34,323 nt of DNA, taken from NCBI GenBank assembly GCA_029569495.1, contig JAKQTB010000068.1, positions 1 through 34,323 on the forward strand. The letters run 5' to 3'. This stretch comes from Pseudomonadota bacterium. Lineage in GTDB: Bacteria > Pseudomonadota > Gammaproteobacteria > Burkholderiales > Methylophilaceae. The notes beneath the pieces are model-generated. The model was not told the DNA's origin and did not search any database. It saw only the letters and a list, made by a program, of their open reading frames with translations. This document shows, one piece after another, positions 18,670-28,062 of the stretch. The translations under genes were made by a program, and so were the position numbers. Numbering within the stretch: the stretch's first letter is position 1; each line of letters begins with the position of its first letter.

Positions 18670-20340
18670 TCAAGGGGTTAATTTAGGTAAGGTGATGTTA
18701 AATTGCGCACCGCCTTGTTGGCTAGGTGAATAAGAAATTTCGCCTTGATGCGCATGCACAATATGCCGTACCACGGCTAAACCTAAGCCCACGCCACCTG
18801 CGCGCTGGGTAAAAAACGGCTCAAAAATCTGTGCCTGACTGCCCGCTGGAATGCCCGGGCCATTATCGGCAATGGTGAGCTGTATGGTGTCTTGCAAGGC
18901 TGTGATACCGACCTCCACCTTACCATGATTAGGCAACATCTGAATTGCATTGATGAGCAGGTTCATCAGCACTTGCGTCATTTGTTCGCTATCGGCTTTG
19001 ATTAAATAATCTTGGTCTGCATGGCAGTCCAGCTGGACATTTTTAGTTTGCGCCTGCGCCGATAACATTGCAATGCACTTGATCGCAAGTGCAGACAAAT
19101 TCACTTCCGTAAATGCAGGTAATCGTGGCCGTGCGGCATCAATCAAACTGGAGACTAAATTGTTCAGGCGCTCAGTTTCACTGATAATAAAGCCCAACAC
19201 CTCGTGACCTTCTTTACTTAATTGCGGCTCGCGCTGCAATACATTGGCTGACGACCGCAATATGCCCAAAGGGGTACGCACTTCGTGGCTCATTGCGGCG
19301 GCCATTTCGCCAACCACGGCTAATTTGGCCGCACGCTCAAGATTTTTTTGTGATGCTTCTAGTTCTGAAATCATCTTCTTAAAGGCGCTAGAAAGCTCTT
19401 GCACTTCAGCAGGGCCAGAGGTTGGCAATTGGCTGGTTTGATCAAGAAAAAAGTGGCGTACAAAATGCGTGAGCTGCGATAGCGGCGCTGTCACCGCTTT
19501 GGCAATAGGCGTCACTAAAAACGTGGCAAAAACCAGTGTGGTAATAAGTAAGGCCAAAAAAACATAGCCTAAACGATGCACGGGAGCAACTGCGACTGAA
19601 TGCAGTTTTTCAATTTCTACACGCCATTTTGGCGAAGTGCTGCCTGAAAAAGTACTGTTTGCATGCATGCCATGTTCAGCATGAATTTTAGCCCAATTAC
19701 GCGTGCTGGCTATTGCATGATTTTGTTCGTCAAACAATGCCGCAGCGGTTGAATCTTGTACCGATTGATTAAGTTTATCCAGCACTAATTGCCAGTTAAA
19801 ATAAGCAATCAAGCGCCCCTGCACTTTGCCGGCATCAGGCGAGAGAATAGCTTTGGAAATGGCTAAGCTCGCAGTTTGATGAGTTTCAATGGGGTAAACA
19901 TCGATGGTTTTTTGCCCAATATTGACTTGAAACCAAACGTCAAAAGGCTGTGTTGTTAAGCCTAAATTCTTAGGCACACTGGAAGCGACAATCACATTGT
20001 TGGTATCAACCACTTCAATTTTTTGGTAAATACCGCCATAACTAATCACCAGTTCTTGCAAAAAAGTGGCTAGGCGTTTATCAATGTCGCCAATTTGAAT
20101 GTCTTGCATAATTGCAAGCTCACTCCACGAGTGCACGTTATGAAAACGCTCAAACAACATGCTTTCAACATTACTGGCAACCGTGTTGCTTAAGGTCTGC
20201 AAATCATGGCTGATTTCACTTTTAAGGGCGATTCTGGCCTGATAAAAACTTAAAAAACTCACCAGCATGGCCGGCAACAAACCCGCCAGCAAAAAAGCCA
20301 ACAGCAACAATTGGCGAATAGAAAGCGGTTTTTTTAGCAT
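18670..20340 (-). CDS. Membrane sensor histidine kinase
   Basis: 556-aa ORF; N-terminal TM and sensor region, HAMP-like, AAMSHEVRTPLGILRSSANVL, NLLINAIQMLPNHG, IADNGPGIP. Confidence 0.93.
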   Translation of the reverse strand: MLKKPLSIRQLLLLAFLLAGLLPAMLVSFLSFYQARIALKSEISHDLQTLSNTVASNVESMLFERFHNVHSWSELAIMQDIQIGDIDKRLATFLQELVISYGGIYQKIEVVDTNNVIVASSVPKNLGLTTQPFDVWFQVNIGQKTIDVYPIETHQTASLAISKAILSPDAGKVQGRLIAYFNWQLVLDKLNQSVQDSTAAALFDEQNHAIASTRNWAKIHAEHGMHANSTFSGSTSPKWRVEIEKLHSVAVAPVHRLGYVFLALLITTLVFATFLVTPIAKAVTAPLSQLTHFVRHFFLDQTSQLPTSGPAEVQELSSAFKKMISELEASQKNLERAAKLAVVGEMAAAMSHEVRTPLGILRSSANVLQREPQLSKEGHEVLGFIISETERLNNLVSSLIDAARPRLPAFTEVNLSALAIKCIAMLSAQAQTKNVQLDCHADQDYLIKADSEQMTQVLMNLLINAIQMLPNHGKVEVGITALQDTIQLTIADNGPGIPAGSQAQIFEPFFTQRAGGVGLGLAVVRHIVHAHQGEISYSPSQQGGAQFNITLPKLTP

Positions 20341-20397
20341 TTAATGCGACAATATGTCATTGGTTTTATGTTTAGCTGCGTTAATAGGTGCGACACC

Positions 20398-21411
20398 ATG
20401 AATAAACGACTCATTATGATATTTGCCAGTGTAACCAGCCTGTTGTTGCTGTGCAAGTCAGCTTGGGCAGAAGATGAGATTTCGTCGGATGCTGTTCCGG
20501 CAACTTTCATAGATGGCTTTAGTTTAGGCGGCTACAGTAGTGCATCATTGGTCATACCGCGCAATCAATCCGTTGAGGCCGCCATTGATGAAATCAGCCT
20601 GATTTTACGTTGGGAAAATGACGGCCGCTTTAAATTTTTTGGTGAGCTCGAGTTAGAGCGCCCCATCTCTTGGAACGACAATGAGCGCATTAGTCACAAG
20701 AATGCCTATCTTGATTTAGAGCGTTTGTACCTTGATTACAATTTGTCTGAAAAATTAAACTTGCGCACTGGCCGGTTTTTAACACCTGCGGGGCGCTGGA
20801 ACTTATTACACGCTGCGCCATTGGTGTGGACAACGACACGACCGCTGGTGACTAGCCGACTTTTTCCAGCATCGACCAACGGATTGATGCTCTACGGCAG
20901 CGTGCCGATGCAAAATAAAGCCTTTGAATACACTTTTTTTGTAGAAACGTTAAAAGACCAATACAAAGATGATTTTGAAATTCAGTATCGCGATGTCAGT
21001 GGCGCGCACTTTAGCTTAAATAATGAGGTCAATTTGGGCTTAACACTCATGACCTTGCGCCAAACTGACCCGCGTTCGCCCGCATACCGCATGATTGGGC
21101 TTGATTTTCTCACGCAGTTAGGCCGCCTAGAGTTAAGCGGCGAAGGCTACTATCGTTTTGCCAGCAATGGCAAAGACGGCGGGAGTGGCGCTTATGTGCA
21201 ATCTGCTTATCATCTGGGTAATGAATGGTACGGACTCGCAAGGCTGGAAACATTTCAAAGCCCGCAAGAAGGAAGTGCCGAACGCTGGCTGGTGGGCGCG
21301 ACCAAGCGTCTAAAGCCAAACCAGTTGCTTAAAATGGAATTCACGGGCGGCAGCGGAGAGCTGCCAGACGCACCGCGTGGCTTTATTGGCTCATTTGCGA
21401 TATTGTTCTAA
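20398..21411 (+). CDS. Outer-membrane porin-like protein
   Basis: ORF 20344..21411; MNKRLIMIFASVTSLLLLCKSAWA signal peptide from ATG 20398; beta-barrel-like alternation, ends in aromatic Phe. Confidence 0.75.
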   Translation: MNKRLIMIFASVTSLLLLCKSAWAEDEISSDAVPATFIDGFSLGGYSSASLVIPRNQSVEAAIDEISLILRWENDGRFKFFGELELERPISWNDNERISHKNAYLDLERLYLDYNLSEKLNLRTGRFLTPAGRWNLLHAAPLVWTTTRPLVTSRLFPASTNGLMLYGSVPMQNKAFEYTFFVETLKDQYKDDFEIQYRDVSGAHFSLNNEVNLGLTLMTLRQTDPRSPAYRMIGLDFLTQLGRLELSGEGYYRFASNGKDGGSGAYVQSAYHLGNEWYGLARLETFQSPQEGSAERWLVGATKRLKPNQLLKMEFTGGSGELPDAPRGFIGSFAILF

Positions 21412-21881
21412 TGCGTAAGTTTTTACAGTTTTTAATGCTCATCACACTCGCTGGCCTTGCCCAAGCCGAGCAGGCACGGCCGATTGCGGTAATTATGCAA
21501 AATGATGAAGAGGCGAGCAAACTGGCCGCAGAAGAATTAAGCCTGATTTATTGGCGTAAAAAACAATATTGGCAAGGTGGCCTACGCATTCACCCAGTCA
21601 ATTTGCATGCCGAGCACCCACTACGGCTCAATTTTTCAAAAGTGGTGCTGGGCAGTTTGCCTGCCACGCAAACCAATTACTGGAACGGCCTGTATTTTCA
21701 CGGCACCACACCGCCTTACAGCGTGCAATCTGAAGAAGCGGTTATCCGCTATGTGGCGAATACCAAAGGCGCCATCGGCTATGTGGACGCGTGCAAAGTA
21801 GATGCGCGCGTGAACGCGGTTTTATGGATTAGCGACAATAAACTCAGTGCAACAAAACCGGCCTTAGATTGCGGTAGTTGA
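21411..21881 (+). CDS. Periplasmic PstS-like phosphate-binding domain protein
   Basis: 156-aa ORF overlapping the porin stop; signal peptide; SLIYWRKKQYWQGG and KGAIGYVDA motifs. Confidence 0.65.
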   Translation: MRKFLQFLMLITLAGLAQAEQARPIAVIMQNDEEASKLAAEELSLIYWRKKQYWQGGLRIHPVNLHAEHPLRLNFSKVVLGSLPATQTNYWNGLYFHGTTPPYSVQSEEAVIRYVANTKGAIGYVDACKVDARVNAVLWISDNKLSATKPALDCGS

Positions 21882-21941
21882 AGTGCTTTTTTGCTTGGCG
21901 AATTCAAGGTTTAAAATACGCTTTTACAGACCATAATTTGC

Positions 21942-22010
21942 ACGAGGAAAAATAAATGCTCTGGAAGCCTCTATTTACAAGGCTTCCAGAGCATCAAAAA
22001 AGGTTGGTGT
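21942..22010. repeat. Intergenic palindromic repeat, copy 4 (compensatory variant)
   Basis: acgaggaaaaataaatgctctggaagcctctatttacaaggcttccagagcatcaaaaaaggttggtgt. Confidence 0.75.
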
Positions 22011-22089
22011 AAAAATCAGGTATTTTAAGCAGTTAATTGATGCGTTAAAACAATCATTACTTGGCGCACCATCAGCGTACATTTACCAT

Positions 22090-24030
22090 TTAGAGATTTA
22101 AGTTTTCTGATTCATTTAACGCCCCAGTTTTATAAGCACGACTGGCCGTTTGGTAGTAGGCAATCGCTTCACGCAATAAGGTTTCGTTCATGCTGGCGGG
22201 CGTGGACTCAAGTGTTTTCGGGTTTACCCGAAAGGCTTCAGCTTTTTGTTTAGGGCTTAACACAATCAGCGTATCGTTTTTGTAATAGCCCAATTCTTGA
22301 TAGTTACTGATAAAGGCGCGCGGTGCGGTTTGATTTTCAGCTGGTTTAAACAGATTTTCGCCAAAAAAGTGATGCTCGCCCTTTGCCCCCAGTAAGTGCA
22401 TCACGGTAGGTGCGATGTCAATTTGGCTTGCCATTCTTGGGTAATGCCCAGCGGGTAGCATGTCTGGCGCGTAAAAAATCAGCGGGATATGGTATTTATC
22501 AACCGGCAATTTAGTTTTGCCCGCCGCTGACGAGCAATGGTCGGCCACAATAATAAATAAGGTGTCGTTAAACCACGGTTTGGTTCTAGCGTTTTCAATC
22601 AGTTTGCCAATGGCGTAATCGGTGTATTTCACAGCACCCGCGCGCTTGCCTTGCGGTAAATCGATTTTACCTTCTGGAAAAGTAAACGGCCGATGGTTGC
22701 TGGTGGTCATGATGTGGGCAAAAAATGGCGTTGCATTTTTTACGTTGTCATCAATGGCTTTGATAGCATTATTAAATAAACTCTCGTCATCCACACCCCA
22801 AACGTTTTCAGCTTGTATGGATTTGGCATCAAAATCGGTACGGTCAATCACCTTGTAATCGTTGCCTCTAAAATACGCGTTCATGTTGTCAAACATGCCA
22901 TAACCGCCATATATGAAGAACGTATAAAAACTTTGCGCTTCTAAAAACTCACCTACCGTGGCTAAATGCTCGTTGTTTGGCCGATGCACAATGGCTTGCC
23001 CTGGGATGGGCGGCGTGCCAAGTGACAGTGCATCCAAACCACGTACGGTGCGCGTGCCTGTGGCAAAAACCTTATCAAACACCAAGCCTTCTTTCGCAAT
23101 TTTATCTAGGGTGGGCGTAAGGTTTTCTTGGTTTCCGTAAGTGCCTAAATAATCTGCCGATAAGCTTTCAACCGATATCAAAACCACATTTTTGGGGCGG
23201 CGTTTGAACGGTCCGATTGCTTTGGTTTCTATCTGAGGTTCAGATTGCAGCGCTTGTGATAAGGGTTGGCGCGCCAAGCCATTACTCGCCAAAATGGCAT
23301 CAGCCTGCGCTTGCGGAATGGTTCTGTAAAATTTATCGTAATCTAGTTCGTTACGGCGAGCTGCCGCCGAAAAGCTAAATAAGCCGTTGCCAGACAATTC
23401 ATTGGCATACGCATTTTTGCTAAATTCCATTTGGTCCACATTGGTGGTTTGGTAACTCAGCACGGGCAAGGCAATGGCCGTTGCCAGTAAAGCCAGTTTG
23501 TTTTTGGTGGTTTTTGGGCGGTTATCAAAGCGCACAAAACGGCTGGCAATAAACAACAGACCCGCGACAAGTAATGCTATGCCGGTTAATATCAAGGGTA
23601 CTGGGTATGATTCACGAATATTTCCAATCACTTCATTGGTGTATATCAGGTAGTCCACCGCAATGAAATTAAAGCGTGTAGTGAATTCCTGCCAAAAAAT
23701 AAATTCTGACACCGCGCCAAAAATCAGCCCAAAAGTTGCTAAAAATGCCACTAACCAGCGCGCTTTATTCACCCAAGCAAGATGGCGCCAGCGGTTAGGC
23801 AATAGAATTGAGAATATAAGCCAAGGCACCACTAAATAGGCCAGCGCGGCAACATCAAACCATAACCCTTTAGCAAACGCGCCTAGAATTTCGCCAAATT
23901 GCATTGCGCCTAAACCGATATTGAGTGCCAGCACCACTCTTAAAATGAGCCATGTGCAAAGGGCAAAAATCGCTAAAAAGCCAAACAAAGGCAACGTATG
24001 AAGGGGTTTTTGTGTTGAAACTGTTTGCAT
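22090..24030 (-). CDS. LTA-synthase-like sulfatase family membrane protein
   Basis: 646-aa ORF; several N-terminal TM helices then VVLISVESLSADYLGTYGNQENLTPTLDKIAKEG, IIVADHCSSAAG. Confidence 0.88.
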   Translation of the reverse strand: MQTVSTQKPLHTLPLFGFLAIFALCTWLILRVVLALNIGLGAMQFGEILGAFAKGLWFDVAALAYLVVPWLIFSILLPNRWRHLAWVNKARWLVAFLATFGLIFGAVSEFIFWQEFTTRFNFIAVDYLIYTNEVIGNIRESYPVPLILTGIALLVAGLLFIASRFVRFDNRPKTTKNKLALLATAIALPVLSYQTTNVDQMEFSKNAYANELSGNGLFSFSAAARRNELDYDKFYRTIPQAQADAILASNGLARQPLSQALQSEPQIETKAIGPFKRRPKNVVLISVESLSADYLGTYGNQENLTPTLDKIAKEGLVFDKVFATGTRTVRGLDALSLGTPPIPGQAIVHRPNNEHLATVGEFLEAQSFYTFFIYGGYGMFDNMNAYFRGNDYKVIDRTDFDAKSIQAENVWGVDDESLFNNAIKAIDDNVKNATPFFAHIMTTSNHRPFTFPEGKIDLPQGKRAGAVKYTDYAIGKLIENARTKPWFNDTLFIIVADHCSSAAGKTKLPVDKYHIPLIFYAPDMLPAGHYPRMASQIDIAPTVMHLLGAKGEHHFFGENLFKPAENQTAPRAFISNYQELGYYKNDTLIVLSPKQKAEAFRVNPKTLESTPASMNETLLREAIAYYQTASRAYKTGALNESENLNL

Positions 24031-24085
24031 AATATTGTGCGTTTTTCTTTTAAATTAATGTTGAGGTTTGAATTACCAGAATGCT

Positions 24086-24841
24086 TTAAGCTTTGTGTCT
24101 GCTTTTAATTTTTGGCGTCCAAAGCCCATACAGCAATAACAATGTAAGCCACACCACCCAGCCGCTCCACAACACGTGCGATAAAAAGTGAGCGCCACGT
24201 ATGATTTGCACCAAGCCCATTGCCAATCCCATCAAGATGCCAAGCCACAGCATGGCACCGGCAAAGCGCACGCGATACTGCCTAAAAGCAAAGTAAAAAG
24301 CCATCAGCGCAAATCCACCAGAAGGATGTCCTGCCGGGAAGCATCCGCCAGATTTTGTGCCTGCTGGCGGTTTTTTAAACAAATCAAAAAAGGGTAAATC
24401 GCCTCCGTAAACAGTTAAATCCCAAGGGCAAGCATGCATGCTGTCGTGCTTGAGTATGGCCACCGCGCTGGTAGAAAGCACCAAGCCGATAAATACCCAA
24501 AACAATGCGGATTGATATGGTTTTAATTTCACTAACCAATGGGCAGAAATCGCCAGCGCCAAGCTCACAAGCGCCACACACACCATCACCCATTTAATGC
24601 CCGTATGTAACCAAACATTCAGAATTGGATGCCCGCGAAGCGTGAAACGCTGCTGCTGTGCATCAAAAAATAAATTGCTTAGGTGAAAATCCAAATCAAA
24701 AGTTGGATAAATCAACATCATGAATAGCGCGAATGCTAAAGTCCAAACACCAGACCTTAGCCAAAAGGCGGATGTTTGAGCTTTTGCCTGATTTTTTTGG
24801 AATTGCATGTGATATTTTGTGTGAATAATTGATGGCGTCAT
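24086..24841 (-). CDS. PAP2 family phosphatase
   Basis: 251-aa ORF; FPAGHPSGGFALM and GAHFLSHVLWSG motifs; start uncertain (24841 or 24808). Confidence 0.87.
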   Translation of the reverse strand: MTPSIIHTKYHMQFQKNQAKAQTSAFWLRSGVWTLAFALFMMLIYPTFDLDFHLSNLFFDAQQQRFTLRGHPILNVWLHTGIKWVMVCVALVSLALAISAHWLVKLKPYQSALFWVFIGLVLSTSAVAILKHDSMHACPWDLTVYGGDLPFFDLFKKPPAGTKSGGCFPAGHPSGGFALMAFYFAFRQYRVRFAGAMLWLGILMGLAMGLVQIIRGAHFLSHVLWSGWVVWLTLLLLYGLWTPKIKSRHKA

Positions 24842-24943
24842 TAAGTGTAAAGTTGATTAAGTCGGGCTTATTGAGCAATATCTGAGCCAAACAGCTAACC
24901 TGTTGTTTTATGATGATTATTGATATTGCATTGACTATCTTCA

Positions 24944-25068
24944 TGCAAATTTTGCAGTGAGCTCTGCAAATTTAAGCTTTAAATATGCAATATTTGCAAC
25001 GAAAGCGTGTTTGAAAATTTGTTTAATTCACGAAAGGCCAGTGCTTAGTTTGTTGCAACGAAAGGGTG
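24944..25068 (+). promoter_or_regulatory. Candidate upstream activator sequences of the hemolysin-ligase-TenA-SDR operon
   Basis: Dyads TGCAAA-T-TTTGCA (24944-24956), TGCAA-TAT-TTGCA (24986-24998); direct repeats TTGCAACGAAAGCGTG (24994-25009) and TTGCAACGAAAGGGTG (25053-25068). Confidence 0.5.
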
Positions 25069-25087
25069 AACGTTAAAAACGTATATT

Positions 25088-25100
25088 AATCAATTGGTTA
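25088..25100 (+). promoter_or_regulatory. Putative IHF binding site
   Basis: AATCAATTGGTTA matches WATCAANNNNTTR. Confidence 0.5.
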
Positions 25101-25160
25101 AACGAGAGGCTGAGGTAAATCATATTACCTGCCTCAAGAAAAAACGCTATCCAAACTTGC

Positions 25161-25178
25161 TTGGCACGCACATTGCAT
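25161..25178 (+). promoter_or_regulatory. Sigma54 (-24/-12) promoter
   Basis: TTGGCACGCACATTGCAT matches YTGGCACGRNNNTTGCW with correct GG-N10-GC spacing. Confidence 0.85.
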
Positions 25179-25212
25179 AATATTTGCTATCATCATTATG
25201 AAGATTTATAAA

Positions 25213-25863
25213 ATGATTACTCCAACAGCATTTAGTTTAAGCACTGCGGCATTTTTTCACGCAGAGGCAGCTTATCAACATCGCGCATTAGCAGCGGCAA
25301 AACGTCATCGCATCAATAGCATCACGGTCGCAACTTCTGATGAATACGCACCAGACCGCCATGAACTTGAGCAATTTGTACATGATGTATTTGCAAAAAC
25401 TTACGGCGCAGATGTGCAGCAATTTATGCCAGAGTTAGTCAGTTTGCGTGATGAACATGGTGATTTAGTGGCGGCCTTTGGCTTACGCAAGGCTTCAAAT
25501 AACGCGCTGTTTTTAGAGCGTTATCTAGATGCACCCGTCGAAACCGTGTTATCTCTACGCTTTAATAAGCCGATTACGCGTACTGCTATTACAGAGATTG
25601 GAAATTTAGCAGTCGCCAATCCGCGTCATGCGGGTATTTTAATTGCACATGTGATTGGGCACAGTTTAGATATTGGCGTGGAATGGGCTGTTGCAACCGC
25701 ACATCATACCCTGCAAAATGGCCTGATTAAAGGTGGCCGAGATGTGTACGCCTTGCAGGCGGCAGATAAAAACAGATTAAGTCCAATTGAGCAAAAAACT
25801 TGGGGCACTTACTATGACAACGCCCCGCAAGTAGTGGCGATAAAAGGCATTGCGCAAATTTGA
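25213..25863 (+). CDS. Thermostable-hemolysin family protein (acetyltransferase-like)
   Basis: ORF 25198..25863; ATG 25213 leaves a more plausible leader. YAPDRHELEQFVHDVFAKTYGADVQQFMPELVSLRD, ITEIGNLAVANPRHAG. Confidence 0.8.
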   Translation: MITPTAFSLSTAAFFHAEAAYQHRALAAAKRHRINSITVATSDEYAPDRHELEQFVHDVFAKTYGADVQQFMPELVSLRDEHGDLVAAFGLRKASNNALFLERYLDAPVETVLSLRFNKPITRTAITEIGNLAVANPRHAGILIAHVIGHSLDIGVEWAVATAHHTLQNGLIKGGRDVYALQAADKNRLSPIEQKTWGTYYDNAPQVVAIKGIAQI

Positions 25864-27359
25864 GTGCCGCTAATTCCCCTCCGTTATTGGCAGCTATTTG
25901 GCAGCATGCTGACCGGCAACCCAACCGTGTTGCGCTGCAAAGCTTACAAAAAACAGTTACTTATGCTGAGTTGGCGTCAGCCATTGCCCAAGCGCAAGCA
26001 ATATTATCGCTGCAAACCAAACAAGCAACCATTGCCGTTGCGCTAGAAAATCAACCCGCTTGGGTTGTACTGGATTTGGCCGCAATTACCAATGGCAATC
26101 CACTTGTTCCAATACCCGCCTTTTTTTCTGCGGCACAAATGCGGCACGCGGTCAGTGATGCGGGTGCAACCATACTCATTACCGATAACCCAAGTAATTT
26201 ACAGTCCATATTTGCTGAAATAATAGATGCTACATCCACGATTGAAGTCGCCAGTATAAGCCTCACGTTGTTTATCTTGAAAAGTGAAGGTAAGGCATTG
26301 CCACAACAAACTGCAAAAATTACCTATACCTCAGGGACGACGGGTAACCCAAAAGGGGCTTGCCTGAGTTTAGCGGCGATGACCAATGTGGCCCAAGCGA
26401 TTCAACTTGCAACCAAATTAAGAGCAGAAGATCAGCATTTGTGTGTGTTGCCGCTTGCAACTTTGCTCGAAAATGTTGCTGGTGTCTATGCGGCCCTGCT
26501 GGCAGGGGCAACCATTCACCTATGGCCAAGCGACCAAGTGGGCTTAATGGGCAGCAAGCTGAATATCATGCAACTGCATTTGGCATTGATTTATACGCAG
26601 GCAAGTACAGCAATTTTTATTCCAGAAATGTTACAAGCCTTGGTGCAGATTGTAGAATCTGGTGCAGCTAAGTTGCCAAGTTTACGTTTTTTGGCGGTGG
26701 GCGGGGCTTCTGTTTCACCGCAATTGTTAACCCGTGCGGCCAAAATTGGCTTACCTGTGTTTGAAGGTTATGGCCTGACTGAAAGTGCTTCAGTGGTTTC
26801 ACTCAATACGCGCGAGGCCAATAAAATGGGCAGCGCTGGAAAACCACTGTCACATATTGAAATTAAAATTACAGGCCAGCATGAGGTATTAGTAAAAGGG
26901 GCTAATTTTCTAGGCTATACCAATCAGCAGCAACAAATAGAACAATACGCGTTCATCGACACAGGTGATATCGGCTATTTGGATGATGAAGGATACTTAT
27001 TTATTAATGGCCGCAAAAAAAACGTATTTATTACCTCTTTTGGGCGTAATGTTTCACCAGAATGGGTCGAGCGTGAACTTAAAGTTTCTCCATATATTGC
27101 TCAGGCTGCGGTATTTGGCGAAGCAAGGCCGTGGAATGTAGCCGTTATCGTATTACGACAATCCATGGACAATATCGCAATCAGCAAGGTGATTCAGGCA
27201 GTAAATGCGTACTTACCTGACTACGCAAGCGTGGCACAATGGATTATCGCCGATACACCATTTACGGCTGCGAACCAGCAACTCACCACAAATGGCAAAA
27301 ATCGACGCGATATGATTTGGCAACATTATCAAGACAAAATCAATGCATTGTATTCGTAA
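25860..27359 (+). CDS. AMP-dependent synthetase/ligase
   Basis: 499-aa ORF from TTG overlapping the upstream stop (TTGA); ITYTSGTTGNPKGA, GYGLTESASVVS, DTGDIGYLDDEGYLFINGRKKNVFITSFGRNVSPEWVE. Confidence 0.93.
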   Translation: MSAANSPPLLAAIWQHADRQPNRVALQSLQKTVTYAELASAIAQAQAILSLQTKQATIAVALENQPAWVVLDLAAITNGNPLVPIPAFFSAAQMRHAVSDAGATILITDNPSNLQSIFAEIIDATSTIEVASISLTLFILKSEGKALPQQTAKITYTSGTTGNPKGACLSLAAMTNVAQAIQLATKLRAEDQHLCVLPLATLLENVAGVYAALLAGATIHLWPSDQVGLMGSKLNIMQLHLALIYTQASTAIFIPEMLQALVQIVESGAAKLPSLRFLAVGGASVSPQLLTRAAKIGLPVFEGYGLTESASVVSLNTREANKMGSAGKPLSHIEIKITGQHEVLVKGANFLGYTNQQQQIEQYAFIDTGDIGYLDDEGYLFINGRKKNVFITSFGRNVSPEWVERELKVSPYIAQAAVFGEARPWNVAVIVLRQSMDNIAISKVIQAVNAYLPDYASVAQWIIADTPFTAANQQLTTNGKNRRDMIWQHYQDKINALYS

Positions 27360-27368
27360 AGGATTAAC

Positions 27369-28040
27369 ATGACTTTTTATCAAAAATTACTTTCAGCCAC
27401 TGAAAAAGAACGCAATCACCTGTTGAGCTTACCGCTTATTACACAAGGTGCAAAAGGCCAAATTTCACTGCCAACTTATGTAGGGTTTCTCACGCAGGCC
27501 TATCATCATGTGAAGCACACCACGCCCCTTTTGATGGCATGTGGTGCGCGACTACCTAGCCATTATGAATGGCTACGTACCGCAATTGGTGAATATATTG
27601 AAGAAGAAATGGGCCATCAAGAATGGGTGTTGAATGACATTGCAGCGTGTGGTGGCGATAAAGAGACTGTGCGGCATAGTAAAACAGCTGAAACAAGCGC
27701 AAGCACGGCAACAGAAGTGATGGTAGCTTATGCTTACGATATGATTTATCGCGTCAATCCTGTTGGTTTTTTTGGTATGGTATTGGTGCTTGAAGGCACA
27801 AGTACAGCAGTGGCGACTCAAGCTGGTGAAACCCTCATGAATACGTTAAATTTACCCAAAAAAGCGTTTAGCTACTTGTTGTCGCACGGTTCATTAGACA
27901 TTAGTCATGTGTCTTTTTACGAGAGTTTAGTCAATCAAATCACCGACCCAGAAGATCAGGCAATGTTGATTCACAGTGCAAAAGTGTTTTATAAATTGTA
28001 TGGTGATATATTTAAAGAAATAGAACTACGTTTGATGTAA
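27369..28040 (+). CDS. TenA/heme-oxygenase-like protein, putative iron-dependent oxidase
   Basis: 223-aa helical ORF; putative metal ligand patterns EYIEEEMGHQEW, VLVLEGTS, SHGSLDISHVSFYE. Confidence 0.8.
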   Translation: MTFYQKLLSATEKERNHLLSLPLITQGAKGQISLPTYVGFLTQAYHHVKHTTPLLMACGARLPSHYEWLRTAIGEYIEEEMGHQEWVLNDIAACGGDKETVRHSKTAETSASTATEVMVAYAYDMIYRVNPVGFFGMVLVLEGTSTAVATQAGETLMNTLNLPKKAFSYLLSHGSLDISHVSFYESLVNQITDPEDQAMLIHSAKVFYKLYGDIFKEIELRLM

Positions 28041-28062
28041 TTTAAAATTTCAGAGGATCATC

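Noticed and set aside
24994-25068. CRISPR-like direct repeats
   Set aside because: Only two full and one partial copy with unequal spacing, no cas genes in the window; regulatory repeats explain them better
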